NCBI GenBank assembly: GCA_049841135.1
Contig: JASGHK010000004.1
Span: 1,736,001-1,800,000, forward strand
Direction: 5' to 3'
DNA: 64,000 nt
Source of the DNA: JACRCT01 sp049841135
Lineage (GTDB): Bacteria; Myxococcota; Myxococcia; Myxococcales; UBA5297
Part shown: positions 18,468 through 41,500 of the stretch, in pieces
Position numbering within the stretch: the first letter of the stretch is position 1
How the letters are laid out: each line of letters starts with the position of its first letter
Notes under the pieces: model-generated
What the model was told of the DNA's origin: nothing
Database searches by the model: none
Seen by the model: the letters and a program-made list of their open reading frames with translations, nothing else
Made by a program: the position numbers and the translations under genes

Positions 18468-19178
18468 ATGACCGACACGATCAAACTGACGATCGACGGC
18501 GTCGAGATCTCGGCCAAGAAGGGCCAGACGATCATCCAGGCGGCCGAGGACAACGGCATCTACATCCCGCGGCTGTGCTTCCTGAAGGACCTCACCCCTG
18601 CCGGCGCCTGCCGGGTCTGCACGGTGATGGTCAACGGCCGCCCGCAGGCCGCCTGCACCCAGCCGGCGTCCGAGGGCATGGTCGTCCTCAACGACACGCC
18701 GGAGATGGGCGAGTGGCGCAAGAGCGTCGTGGAGATGCTCTTCAGCGAGGGCAACCACTTCTGCATGTTCTGCGAGAAGAGCGGCAACTGCGAGCTGCAG
18801 GCCACCGCCTACCGCCTGGGCATCGCGGCGAGCCGCCACACCTACCAGTTCCCCAAGCGCGGCGTCGAGGCGTCCCACCCGGACATCTACTTGGATGGCA
18901 ACCGCTGCATCCGCTGCGGCCGGTGCGTGCGCGCGGCGCAGGAGCTGGACGGCAAGACCGTCTTCGGCTTCCTGGGGCGCGGCAAGGACACGCGGCTGTC
19001 CTGGAACGCCGACACCCTGTCCGCGACCGAGCTCAAGGCGCTGGACAAGGCGGCGTCGGCCTGCCCGGTCGGCTGCATCATCAAGAAGCGCGTCGGCTTC
19101 GCGGTCCCGGTCGGCGCTCGCCTGTACGACCACAAGCCCATCGGCGCCGAAGTCGACGCCAAGCGCTCGGCCAAGTGA
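18468..19178 (+). CDS. hoxU: hydrogenase iron-sulfur subunit HoxU
   Basis: 236 residues. The N-terminal plant-type [2Fe-2S] domain has RLCFLKDL, GACRVC and AACTQP. Then comes the His/Cys cluster-binding segment NHFCMFCEKSGNCELQ, and finally CIRCGRCVRA with a later CPVGC that together can bind one [4Fe-4S] cluster. This matches the G-domain part of complex I NuoG and HoxU. It forms the diaphorase with HoxF and wires it to HoxY. Start at 18468 follows GGAG in the hoxF tail; hoxY begins 10 bases after its stop. Confidence 0.92.
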   Translation: MTDTIKLTIDGVEISAKKGQTIIQAAEDNGIYIPRLCFLKDLTPAGACRVCTVMVNGRPQAACTQPASEGMVVLNDTPEMGEWRKSVVEMLFSEGNHFCMFCEKSGNCELQATAYRLGIAASRHTYQFPKRGVEASHPDIYLDGNRCIRCGRCVRAAQELDGKTVFGFLGRGKDTRLSWNADTLSATELKALDKAASACPVGCIIKKRVGFAVPVGARLYDHKPIGAEVDAKRSAK

Positions 19179-19188
19179 GGTGACTGCC

Positions 19189-19735
19189 ATGGCGAAACCC
19201 AAGATTGCGACTGCTTCGCTGGCCGGCTGCTTCGGCTGCCACATGTCGGTGCTCGACATCGACGACCGCATCCTCAAGCTCATCGAGCTGGTCGACTTCG
19301 ACAAGTCGCCCGTCGACGACATCAAGAAGTTCACCGGCCGCTGCGCGGTGGGCCTCATCGAGGGCGGCTGCTGCAACCAGGAGAACGTCAAGGTGCTGCG
19401 CGAGTTCCGCGAGCACTGCGACGTGCTCGTCTCCGTCGGCGACTGCGCCATCATGGGCGGCCTGCCGGCGATGCGGAACATGGTCCCGCTCAAGGAGTGC
19501 CTCGACGAGGCCTACAAGAACGGCCCGACCGTCTTCAACCCCTCCGGCAAGATCCCGGCGGACCCCGAGCTGCCGCTGTTGCTCGACAAGGTCTACCCCT
19601 GCCACGAGGTGGTGAAGATGGACTACCACCTGCCGGGCTGCCCGCCGCCGGCCGACGCGATTCTGGGAGGCCCTGGTCGCGCTGCTCACCAACAAGCCCA
19701 TCAACCTTCCGTACGAGCTGCTCAAGTACGACTGA
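19189..19735 (+). CDS. hoxY: hydrogenase small subunit HoxY, frame broken at about 19663
   Basis: The small subunit carries the proximal [4Fe-4S] cluster next to the NiFe site. Visible Cys motifs are LAGCFGCHMS, IEGGCCNQ, VGDCAIMGG and LPGCPPPAD, all expected for HoxY. After PPPADAI an extra C at 19663 shifts the frame; dropping it restores WEALVALLTNKPINLPYELL and a stop at 19735, giving 181 residues, the usual HoxY length. As given, the frame would instead run on into hoxH. The repaired stop sits 15 bases before hoxH, as expected for an operon. I treat it as an intact gene with a sequence error. Confidence 0.9.
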
Positions 19736-19750
19736 GCGAGGCCTACGACC

Positions 19751-21199
19751 ATGAATGCGACTACCCAAGGCAAGCGCGTCGTGATTGAGCCGGTGACCCG
19801 CGTGGAGGGCCACGGCAAGGTGACGCTGCACCTCGACGAGAAGAACAAGATCAAGGAGGCCCGCCTCCACATCGTGGAGTTCCGCGGCTTCGAGCGGTTC
19901 GCCCAGGGCCGGCCGTACTGGGAGATCCCGGTCCTGGTCCAGCGCTTGTGCGGCATCTGCCCGGTGAGCCACCACCTGGCGGCGGCCAAGGCCATGGACA
20001 TGGTGGTGGGCGTCGACAAGCTCACCCCCACCGGCGAGAAGATGCGGCGGCTGATGCACTACGGCCAGATGTTCCAGAGCCACGCGCTGCACTTCTTCCA
20101 CCTGGTCTCGCCCGACCTCCTGTTCGGCTTCGACGCCGACCCGGCCATTCGCAACGTCATCGGCGTCGCCCTCAAGCACACCGACCTGGCGGTGCAGGGC
20201 GTGATGATGCGCAAGTACGGCCAGGAGATCATCAAGGCCACCGCCGGCAAGAAGATCCACGGCACGGGCGCCATCCCGGGCGGCATCAACAAGCACCTCA
20301 CGGTGGCCGAGCGCGACGGGTTCCTGAAGGACCTGGAGCAGATGACGAAGTGGGCCCAGGCCGCGCTGGCGCTCTGCAAGAGCTACACGCAGGAGCACCT
20401 CAAGGAGCTGGCCGGGTTCGGGTCGTTCGACTCGAGCCACCTGTCCATCGTCCGCAAGGACGGGGCCATGGACCTCTACGACGGCCCGCTGCGCGCCGTG
20501 GACGTCAACGGCAAGAAGCTGCTCGACGGCGTCGCCCCCAAGGACTACCACCAGCACATCAAGGAGGAGGTGCGGGACTGGTCGTACATGAAGTTCCCGT
20601 TCCTCACCGCGCTGGGCCCCGAGAAGGGCTGGTACCGCGTGGGCCCGCTGGCGCGCATGAACACCTGCGACTTCATCGACACGCCCATCGCCGAGAAGGA
20701 GCGCAAGGAGTTCATGCAGCTGGGCGGCGGCAAGCCCATCCAGGTCACGATGGCCTACCACTGGGCCCGCATGATCGAGCTCGTGCACTCCATCGAGAAG
20801 ATCAAGGAGCTGCTCAACGACAAGGACCTGCTCCAGGGCGAGCTCTTGGCCAAGGGCACGTTCCGCGGCGAGGGCGTCGGCATCATCGAGGCGCCGCGCG
20901 GCACGCTGTTCCACCACTACCGCGTCAACGAGCAGAACCAGGTCACGATGGCCAACCTCATCGTCTCGACCACCAACAACAACGAGCCGATGAACCGCGC
21001 GGTGCAGAAGGTGGCGGCCGAGTTCTTCGACGGCCGCGCCATCACCGAAGGCCTGATGAACCGCATCGAGGTCGCCATCCGCGCCTACGACCCCTGCCTG
21101 TCGTGCGCGACGCACGCGATGGGCCGCATGCCGCTGTCGGTCAAGCTCTTCGACGCCTCCGGCGCCCAGGTCGACGAGCAGGTGCGGGACGGGGAGTGA
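19751..21199 (+). CDS. hoxH: [NiFe]-hydrogenase large subunit HoxH
   Basis: 482 residues. The two nickel-binding pairs are present: L1 as QRLCGICPVSHH (Cys67, Cys70) and L2 as DPCLSCATH (Cys449, Cys452), followed by a 27-residue tail after His455 that the maturation protease should remove. Other landmarks are VTRVEGHGKV near the N-terminus and HYGQMFQSHALHFF. All four ligands are Cys, so this is not a selenocysteine hydrogenase. With HoxY it forms the H2-activating module of a bidirectional, NAD(P)-linked hydrogenase. Ribosome site GAGG; 4 bases separate it from the protease gene. Confidence 0.95.
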   Translation: MNATTQGKRVVIEPVTRVEGHGKVTLHLDEKNKIKEARLHIVEFRGFERFAQGRPYWEIPVLVQRLCGICPVSHHLAAAKAMDMVVGVDKLTPTGEKMRRLMHYGQMFQSHALHFFHLVSPDLLFGFDADPAIRNVIGVALKHTDLAVQGVMMRKYGQEIIKATAGKKIHGTGAIPGGINKHLTVAERDGFLKDLEQMTKWAQAALALCKSYTQEHLKELAGFGSFDSSHLSIVRKDGAMDLYDGPLRAVDVNGKKLLDGVAPKDYHQHIKEEVRDWSYMKFPFLTALGPEKGWYRVGPLARMNTCDFIDTPIAEKERKEFMQLGGGKPIQVTMAYHWARMIELVHSIEKIKELLNDKDLLQGELLAKGTFRGEGVGIIEAPRGTLFHHYRVNEQNQVTMANLIVSTTNNNEPMNRAVQKVAAEFFDGRAITEGLMNRIEVAIRAYDPCLSCATHAMGRMPLSVKLFDASGAQVDEQVRDGE

Positions 21200-21203
21200 C
21201 CCT

Positions 21204-21668
21204 TTGAAGGTGCTGTTGCTCGGAATCGGGAACCCAGGCCGTCAGGACGACGGCCTGGGTCCCCTCCTCGCCGAACGGGCCGAGAGCTGGGCCCTGCAGG
21301 GCCTGACGGTCGACTCCGACTACCAGCTCACCGTCGAGGACTCGGCCGCCGCCGCGGAGCACGACGTGCTCGTCATCGCGGACGCCGCGGCCGCCGGGCC
21401 CGAGCCGTTCAGCTTCCGGGTCCTCGCGCCCACCAGCCACCTCGAGTTCAGCAGCCACTCGGTGGAGCCGGGCGGCGTGCTGGGGCTCGCCCAGCACATG
21501 TTCGGCAAGGCGCCCAAGGCCTACGTCCTGGCGGTGCGCGGCTACGAGTTCGAGCACTGCCTGGACCCGTCCATCTCCGAGAAGGCCCAGACGAACCTCG
21601 AGGCCGCCCTCGCGTTCCTGAAGCCGCTCGTCGAGTCCGGGGACTTCGAGCAAGCGGCGCGGGGTTGA
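21204..21668 (+). CDS. hoxW: hydrogenase maturation protease (HoxW type)
   Basis: 154 residues starting at a TTG with GGGGAG upstream. The N-terminal motif LLLGIGNPGRQDDGLGPLL is the family signature; the Asp of QDDG is the nickel-contacting residue in this family, and HSVEPGGVLGLAQ supplies the conserved His. It clips the C-terminal tail of HoxH after nickel insertion. It lies 4 bases after hoxH, so it is dedicated to this enzyme. The first Gly-X-Gly-Asn-Pro motif and length agree with HoxW/HycI. Confidence 0.88.
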   Translation: MKVLLLGIGNPGRQDDGLGPLLAERAESWALQGLTVDSDYQLTVEDSAAAAEHDVLVIADAAAAGPEPFSFRVLAPTSHLEFSSHSVEPGGVLGLAQHMFGKAPKAYVLAVRGYEFEHCLDPSISEKAQTNLEAALAFLKPLVESGDFEQAARG

Positions 21669-21705
21669 ATCCCCGCCCGGTTGCTGCGACAACTCGGCGC
21701 GCCTC

Positions 21706-23971
21706 ATGACCATCCGCCGCCTCGCCATCACCGTCCGAGGGATCGTCCAGGGGGTCGGCTTCCGGCCGTTCGTGTACCGGGTCGCGACCGAGCTCTCCTT
21801 GGCCGGCTACGTGCTCAACCGCAGCGACGGCGTGCGCATCGAGGTCGAAGGCGCTGCGGAGACCACCGACCGCTTCGTGACGCTCCTGAAGACCGCCGCG
21901 CCGGCGCAGGCGGTGCTCGAATCGGTCTCGGTCGAGGAGATCGCGCCCGGCGGCGATTCCACCTTCGAGATCCGCGCAAGCGACGCCAGCGCCAAGGCGC
22001 GCCCCACCGTCCCGGCCGATCTCGCCACCTGCCCGGAGTGCCTGGCCGAGATCTCGACCGCTGGCGAGCGGCGCTTCGGCTACCCGTTCACCAACTGCAC
22101 CAACTGCGGTCCTCGCTACTCCATCATCGAGTCGCTGCCCTACGACCGGCCGCGCACCTCCATGAAGGGCTTCCAGTTCTGCCCCGACTGCGAGCGCGAG
22201 TACCGCGACCCGCTCGACCGTCGCTTCCACGCCCAGCCCGTCGCCTGCCCCACCTGCGGGCCCGAGCTGCGGCTCTGTGACGGCTCCGGCCACCTCCGAT
22301 CGAGCGGCGAGGCTGCGCTTCGAGAAGCCGCGCTCGCGGTGCGCTCGGGCTCCATCGTCGCGCTCAAGGGCCTGGGCGGGTTCCAACTCGTGACCCTGGC
22401 GACGCGCTCCGCTGCCGTCGTCCGGCTGCGCGAACGCAAGCACCGCGAGGCCAAGCCCTTCGCGGTGATGTTCGCGAGCCCCGAGCAACTGCGCGAGCAC
22501 GCCCAGGTCTCCGAAGATGAGGCCGTGCTGCTGCGCTCGCCGCAGGCGCCCATCGTGCTCGTCCGCGTCCGCAAGGGTACTGCGCTCGCTCCGGAGGTCG
22601 CGCCCGCCAACCCGCGAGTCGGCGCGATGCTGCCCTACACGCCGCTGCACCGGCTCTTGCTGGACCTCGTGGGCGAGCCGATCATCTGCACCAGCGGGAA
22701 CCTCTCCGACGAGCCGATGTGCACCGATGACGACGAGGCGCTCTCGCGGCTTCACGCCATCGCCGACCTCTTCCTCCTGCACGACCGGCCCATCGTCCGG
22801 CCCGTCGACGATTCCGTGCTCCGGGTGGACACGCACGGCCCCGTCCTGCTCAGGCGCGCACGAGGCTACGCACCCAGGCCTCTGCCCTTCCCCGCGCCCG
22901 CGCCCTGCATCCTCGCCGTCGGCGCGCACTTGAAGAACACCATCGCGCTCACCGTGGGCGACCAGATTGTCGTCAGCCAGCACCTGGGCGACTTGGACAG
23001 CGCCGAGGGCGCGGCGCTACACGAGCGGACCATCCTGGACCTGGTGAAGTTCTTCGAGGTGAAGCCGGGGGTGGTTGCGTGCGACCTGCACCCGGACTAC
23101 GCCTCGACCCGCTGCGCCGAGCGGCTCGCCCAGCGCTGGGGCGCGAAGCTCGAGCGCGTCCAGCACCACCACGCCCATGTCGCCGCGGTGATGGCCGAGC
23201 ACCCGGGCGACGGCCCCGTGCTGGGTCTTGCTTGGGATGGCACTGGGCTGGGCGACGACGGCACCGTCTGGGGCGGCGAGGCGCTCGTGTGCGAGGGCGC
23301 GTCCTACCGCCGGCTCTTCCCGCTGCGCCCCTTCCGGCTCCCGGGGGGCGACCTCGCCGCGCGTGAGCCCCGCCGGGTCGCCTTGGGGCTCCTGCACGCG
23401 CTGGGGATCGACCCCGGCGCGCGATTGGCGTCGCAGTTCCAGGGCCGCGACCTCGAGAACCTCACCCGGGCGCTGTCGAGTGGGCTTAACGCCCCAGAGA
23501 GCACCAGCATCGGGCGGCTCTTCGACGGCATCGCGGCGCTCTGCGGCCTGCGCGGCAAGAGCCTCTTCGAGGGCCAGGCCGCGATGGAGGCTCGAGTTCT
23601 GCGCCGTCGGCGAGAGCGAAGACGAGCTCTACCCCTTCCCGCTCGATCGCGCGTCGGGCCGCGCCGACTGGGAGCCGCTGATCCGCGCCATCCTCGCCGA
23701 CGTCGACCGCGGCGTCCGCACCGCCACTGTGAGCGCGCAGCTCCACGCCGGCCTCGCGAACCTCGCCGCCGCGCTCGCGCGCGAGAGCGGAATCCAGCGG
23801 GTCGCCCTGTGCGGCGGATGCTTCCAGAACGAGCGCCTCGCGCGCCTGACTCACGCCTCGCTCGAGGCCTCGGGGTTCCAGGTGCTGCGCGCCCGGCACG
23901 TCCCGCCGAACGATGGAGCCATCTCGCTGGGCCAGGCTCTCGTTGCCGCTCGGCGCGCCTACGACTCCTGA
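21706..23971 (+). CDS. hypF: carbamoyltransferase HypF, frame broken near 23590
   Basis: HypF makes the thiocarbamate on HypE that becomes the cyanide ligands of the NiFe site. Domains in order: acylphosphatase (RGIVQGVGFRPFVYRVA, residues about 5-90), two Cys4 zinc fingers (CPECLAEI ... CTNCGPRYS; CPDCEREY ... CPTCGPEL), the YrdC-like domain (KGLGGFQLV, RKHREAKPFAVM, CTSGNLSDEP) and the Kae1-like domain (DLHPDYASTR, HHHAHVAAVMAE, GGCFQNERLARL). An extra G at about 23590 breaks the frame; without it the frame continues as LEFCAVGESEDELYPFPLDR to a stop at 23971, about 754 residues, normal for HypF. Other hyp genes are outside the window. Confidence 0.92.
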
Positions 23972-24373
23972 ATCACCCAGCCACGGACGGAGCCTGTCCA
24001 GGCCCGTTTTCCCGCTCGACCTCTCACTCGCGTTGGCCTAGAACCCGTTTGCCCGCTGGTCAGCGTGGTCGCGTGTCTCACATTGGCCTGCATCCTGCAT
24101 AACGCGGCCGCCTTTGCCCGGAATTCGCGATGGGCGGACGCTGGATCCCGCCGCTCCGAGGGAGAGCCAAGTTTGTGAAATTAACCAGGTGGGAAGGAAA
24201 CCACGCACCGCGACCCTCCGAGGTGCGTCAGGCGCTACGCAGTGCCTGCTCCCTCCCTCGATTCATGACGCAGCGCGCAGCAGATTTCTTTGACGCGCCG
24301 CGTGGTTGCACGACGAAAACGACTTACTAACTTCCGCCCCACTTTCCGCCCCGCATCCGGAGGAACCCCGTTT
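23972..24373 (+). promoter_or_regulatory. 402-base spacer upstream of the lipid island
   Basis: No convincing gene was seen. Part of it (about 24165-24205) is distinctly AT-richer than the surroundings. An inverted repeat TGCGT-N8-ACGCA at 24224-24241 could be an operator. A -35-like TTGACG lies at 24290, but no good -10 follows at standard spacing. The segment ends in a strong GGAGGAA ribosome site for the 24374 gene. It is the likely control region for the acyl-CoA dehydrogenase and possibly the whole synthase island. Confidence 0.35.
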
Positions 24374-26038
24374 ATGGCGCACCGCGGCATCGACCATGAC
24401 TCCCTCGAAGCAATCCTCTCGAGCCTGAAGCAGTTCGCCTCCCGCTCCCTTCCGCTCAACTGGCGGCTGAAGGTCGACGCGGCCGAAGAGTTCCCCAAGG
24501 AGATCATCTCGCAGCTGATGGGCCCGGAGATCGGGCTGCACCTCATCTACATCCCCGAGGACTGCGGCGGGCTGGGCGGCGGCGCCTACGACGTCTACCG
24601 CGTCAGCGAGACGATGGCGGCGATGGACCTGGGGCTGGCGACGGCGTTCCTGGCGGTCTCGCTCGGCCTGGACCCCATCGTCGTCGGCGGCACGCCGGAG
24701 CAGAAGCAGCAGTGGCTGGGCCGCGTGGCGAGCGAGAGCCTGCTCGTCGCCTATGGCGTGACCGAGCCGACCGTCGGCAGCGACCTGGGCGCGCTCAAGA
24801 GCAAGGCCGTCAAGTTCGAGAAGGACGGCAAGCCCTGGTACCGCATCGACGGCAGCAAGCAGTTCATCACCAACGGCGGCGTCGCGGACTTCTACACCAT
24901 CCTCGCCGCGACCGAGGCCGGCCCCACCTTCTTCATCGTCGAGAAGGGCACGCCGGGCCTGTCGGCGTCCAAGCCCGAGGACAAGCACGGCATCCGCATG
25001 TCGAACACCTGCGCGCTCTCGCTGGAGGGCGTCGAGGTGCCGGCGGAGAACGTGGTGGGCGGCGTCGAGGGCAAAGGCCTGGCGCAGGCGCAGATGGTCT
25101 TCGGCTACACCCGCCTGATGGTCGCGGCGTTCGGCCTGGGCTGCGGCGAGGCGGCGCTGGCCAAGGCCATCGCCTACGCCAAGGAGCGCGTGCAGGGCGG
25201 CAGCCTCCTCTCCGAGAAGCAGGCCTTCACCCACAAGCTGCTCGTCCCCCACGCCGTGGGCCAGGCCGCGGCGCGCGCCTACATCGAGCACGTGGCGGAG
25301 CGGCTCGACTCCGGCGAGGAGGACCTGCAGACCGAGGGCGCCATCGCCAAGCTCTGCGCCTCCGAGACCGGCAACGCCACCGCCGACGCGGCGATCCAGG
25401 CGCACGGCGGCTACGGCTACACGCGCGAGTACGAGGTCGAGAAGATCAAGCGCGACGTGCGCATCACCACCATCTACGAAGGCACCAGCGAGATCCTGCA
25501 GTGGACCATCGCCCGCGACCGCTGGCGCGTGCACCTGCAGACCCAGGGCGCCTTCTACAAGAAGATGGCCGAGGAGCTCGTCGCGCTCCACGCGAAGAAC
25601 CCGACCTGCGGCGCGGCCACCGCGGCGCTGGCGGTCAAGAGCCTGTGCGAGCTGTTCGAGAAGGCGCGCGTGAACCGGCTCACCCGGCACCAGCACGTGC
25701 TCTTCCGACTGGGCGAGCTGGCGATGCAGGCCGAGGTAGCGGCCAACTTCGCCAAGGCCGCCGCCGGTGTGCAGGTGGTCAAGGCGCCCAAGCCCGCCCC
25801 CGAGGTCTACAAGGCGATGGCGCGCGTCTGTGCCCGCAGCGCCGCCGACCACGTCGCCCACGAGGGCCTGACCTGGCTGCGCGGCTGCGACCTGAAGGAC
25901 GACGTGGGCCTGCTGGAGAAGGCGCTGTTGACCCGCGAGATCCACGAGGCGCAGGCGGGCCTGATGGCCGACCTCGACCAGATCGCCAAGGCGATCTGCT
26001 CGGCGGACGCCGGCGCAGCGGAGCGGATGGCCAGCTAG
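24374..26038 (+). CDS. acyl-CoA dehydrogenase
   Basis: 554 residues from the ATG at 24374 (GGAGGAA site). Family landmarks: YIPEDCGGLGGGAYDVYR, VTEPTVGSDLGALKSKA (flavin/acyl contact), FITNGGVADFYTILA, GYTRLMVAAFGLGCGEAAL, QAHGGYGYTREY and the catalytic-base region TTIYEGTSEILQW with Glu in YEGT. A C-terminal extension of about 150 residues resembles that of VLCAD-type enzymes. It would oxidise or, in a biosynthetic setting, reduce an acyl chain using FAD. It ends 77 bases before the megasynthase, on the same strand, so a role in tailoring or releasing the synthase product is plausible (inference from context). Confidence 0.88.
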   Translation: MAHRGIDHDSLEAILSSLKQFASRSLPLNWRLKVDAAEEFPKEIISQLMGPEIGLHLIYIPEDCGGLGGGAYDVYRVSETMAAMDLGLATAFLAVSLGLDPIVVGGTPEQKQQWLGRVASESLLVAYGVTEPTVGSDLGALKSKAVKFEKDGKPWYRIDGSKQFITNGGVADFYTILAATEAGPTFFIVEKGTPGLSASKPEDKHGIRMSNTCALSLEGVEVPAENVVGGVEGKGLAQAQMVFGYTRLMVAAFGLGCGEAALAKAIAYAKERVQGGSLLSEKQAFTHKLLVPHAVGQAAARAYIEHVAERLDSGEEDLQTEGAIAKLCASETGNATADAAIQAHGGYGYTREYEVEKIKRDVRITTIYEGTSEILQWTIARDRWRVHLQTQGAFYKKMAEELVALHAKNPTCGAATAALAVKSLCELFEKARVNRLTRHQHVLFRLGELAMQAEVAANFAKAAAGVQVVKAPKPAPEVYKAMARVCARSAADHVAHEGLTWLRGCDLKDDVGLLEKALLTREIHEAQAGLMADLDQIAKAICSADAGAAERMAS

Positions 26039-26082
26039 GTCGCTGGCTCGAATCGTTTGGCAGGACTCCCATCGAAAGTCTG

Positions 26083-26102
26083 CCCGGCCCACGTCGGCCG
26101 GG
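26083..26102 (+). other. hairpin just upstream of the megasynthase
   Basis: CCCGGCC (26083-26089) pairs with GGCCGGG (26096-26102) over a six-base loop. It ends 13 bases before the start codon, immediately before the GAGGAAG ribosome site, so it could attenuate or modulate translation. Confidence 0.35.
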
Positions 26103-26115
26103 ACCCGAGGAAGCC

Positions 26116-34707
<8,592 letters not shown>

Positions 34708-34711
<4 letters not shown>

Positions 34712-35483
34712 TCGCCTGGGACCTGCGCAGCGCGAAGGAGCACCCGGCGCTCGACGCCGGGGTTCCCCCGCCGGGCCTGCTCTCGGCGCCCGAGCGCGTC
34801 TTCTTCGAGCGCTTGAAGACGCCGCGGCGGCGCCGGGAGTGGCTGCTGGGGCGCTGGGCCGTCAAGGGGCTGGTCCGCTCCTTCCTTCGCGAGCGGGGAG
34901 AAGCTCTACTCCGCCGCCGAGCTCGACGGTCGCGCCGGACCCCACGGGGGCGCCCTACGTGCTGGCGCCCTTCCGCGGACGGCTGCCGCTCACCATCTCG
35001 CTCAGCCACCGCGAAGACCTGGCGCTCGTCGCGCTGACCGACCGGCCAGAGGCGCCGCTGGGCGCCGACCTCGAGAAGTGCGAGCCGCGGTCCGAGGGCT
35101 TCGTCGGCGATTTCTTCACCGAGAAGGAGGCCACCGAGTCGTTCGCCTCCGCCGACCTCGAGCGGTGCGTCACCGAGATCTGGTCGCTCAAGGAGGCCGC
35201 GCTCAAGGCGCTGCGTCTCGGGCTGACCGTGGACACCCGGCGCGTCGAGGCCTCGCCGCGCCGAGAGCCGTGCGCCTGCTGGCGGCCCGCCGCGGTCGAG
35301 CTGTCGCTGCAGTTCGTCCGGTCCCACGGCCAGGCCCTCGTGCGCGACTTCGGGGGCTATGTGGCTACCCTCGTCTGGCTGGGGCCCGGCCCGATGGAGG
35401 TGCCCTGCGCGGACTACCGAGGCGGGCCAGTCCTGGACGAGCCTTCGCCCGCCTACCCGTTGGGGCAGGAAGTGGTCGTATGA
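34708..35483 (+). CDS. Sfp-type 4'-phosphopantetheinyl transferase, two frame breaks
   Basis: The gene starts with GTG overlapping the synthase stop and has a GGAGGAGG site 8 bases upstream. The N-terminus (SAPERVFFERLKTPRRRREWLLGRWAVKGLV) has the Sfp-like Arg-Arg-x-Glu-Trp segment. After extra G bases at about 34895 and 34928 are removed, it continues EKLYSAAELDVAPDPTGAPY, then ISLSHREDLALVAL, LGADLEKCEPRSEGF, FFTEKEA and IWSLKEAALKALRLGL: the magnesium-binding Asp-Leu-Glu and the Trp-Ser-x-Lys-Glu-Ala motifs of this family. Repaired length is about 258 residues. It presumably loads coenzyme A phosphopantetheine onto the adjacent synthase's four carrier domains. Confidence 0.85.
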
Positions 35484-35503
35484 GGCCCTGCCCAAAAGGC
35501 CCA

Positions 35504-35526
35504 GGGCCCGCAGCACCGGCGGGCCC
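35504..35526 (+). terminator. hairpin after the phosphopantetheinyl transferase
   Basis: GGGCCCGC (35504-35511) pairs perfectly with GCGGGCCC (35519-35526) over a seven-base loop, 21 bases after the stop. There is no T-run, so it may be partial or Rho-assisted. Confidence 0.4.
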
Positions 35527-35613
35527 TAGTGGCCGTCGTTGGACGCAGTAGACTGCCGGATTCTGGGTGCCTTCCCAGGCTTCCAGGGGGCGGCAAGACG
35601 TCGGTTCTGTCGG

Positions 35614-35716
35614 CACCGACGTGGGGACAATGACGTTCGGTTCCGGGGGGACGCGAAGCGCCGGACCGACGTCGGGACAAAGACGTTCGGTTCGGGGGGA
35701 AGCGAAGCGCCGGACC
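35614..35716 (+). repeat. two-copy imperfect tandem repeat, unit about 50 bases
   Basis: Copy 1 runs from about 35614 to 35666 and copy 2 from about 35664 to 35716. Shared blocks are GGGACAA, GACGTTCGGTTC, a run of G and GCGAAGCGCCGGACC. The copies differ by a few substitutions and one indel. It lies just ahead of the carboxylase start. Its last block is also found, inverted, in the parC-parE gap at 48287-48305. Confidence 0.75.
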
Positions 35717-35737
35717 GGCGTCGTGATGGAAGGACTC

Positions 35738-41392
<5,655 letters not shown>

Positions 41393-41406
41393 TCTCCGGC
41401 GCGGGG

Positions 41407-41431
41407 CCGGGCCCTCGAGCCGAGGGCCCGG
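41407..41431. terminator. strong bidirectional hairpin terminator
   Basis: CCGGGCCCTCG (41407-41417) pairs perfectly with CGAGGGCCCGG (41421-41431) over the loop AGC. It lies 14 bases beyond the carboxylase stop and ahead of the convergent diesterase gene. Confidence 0.65.
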
Positions 41432-41500
41432 GCATCATGCGTAAGGTATGTCAGCGTTCATCAACATGGGGCCGCCCTCGACGAGCTCGCAGGGTCGCGC

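Noticed and set aside
19663..19735. Programmed frameshift or selenocysteine in hoxY
   Set aside because: No slippery heptamer, TGA or downstream structure; the single extra C simply fits an error like the others in the window.
19081..20031. Minus-strand frames across hoxY/hoxH
   Set aside because: Shadows of the hydrogenase genes; no motifs.
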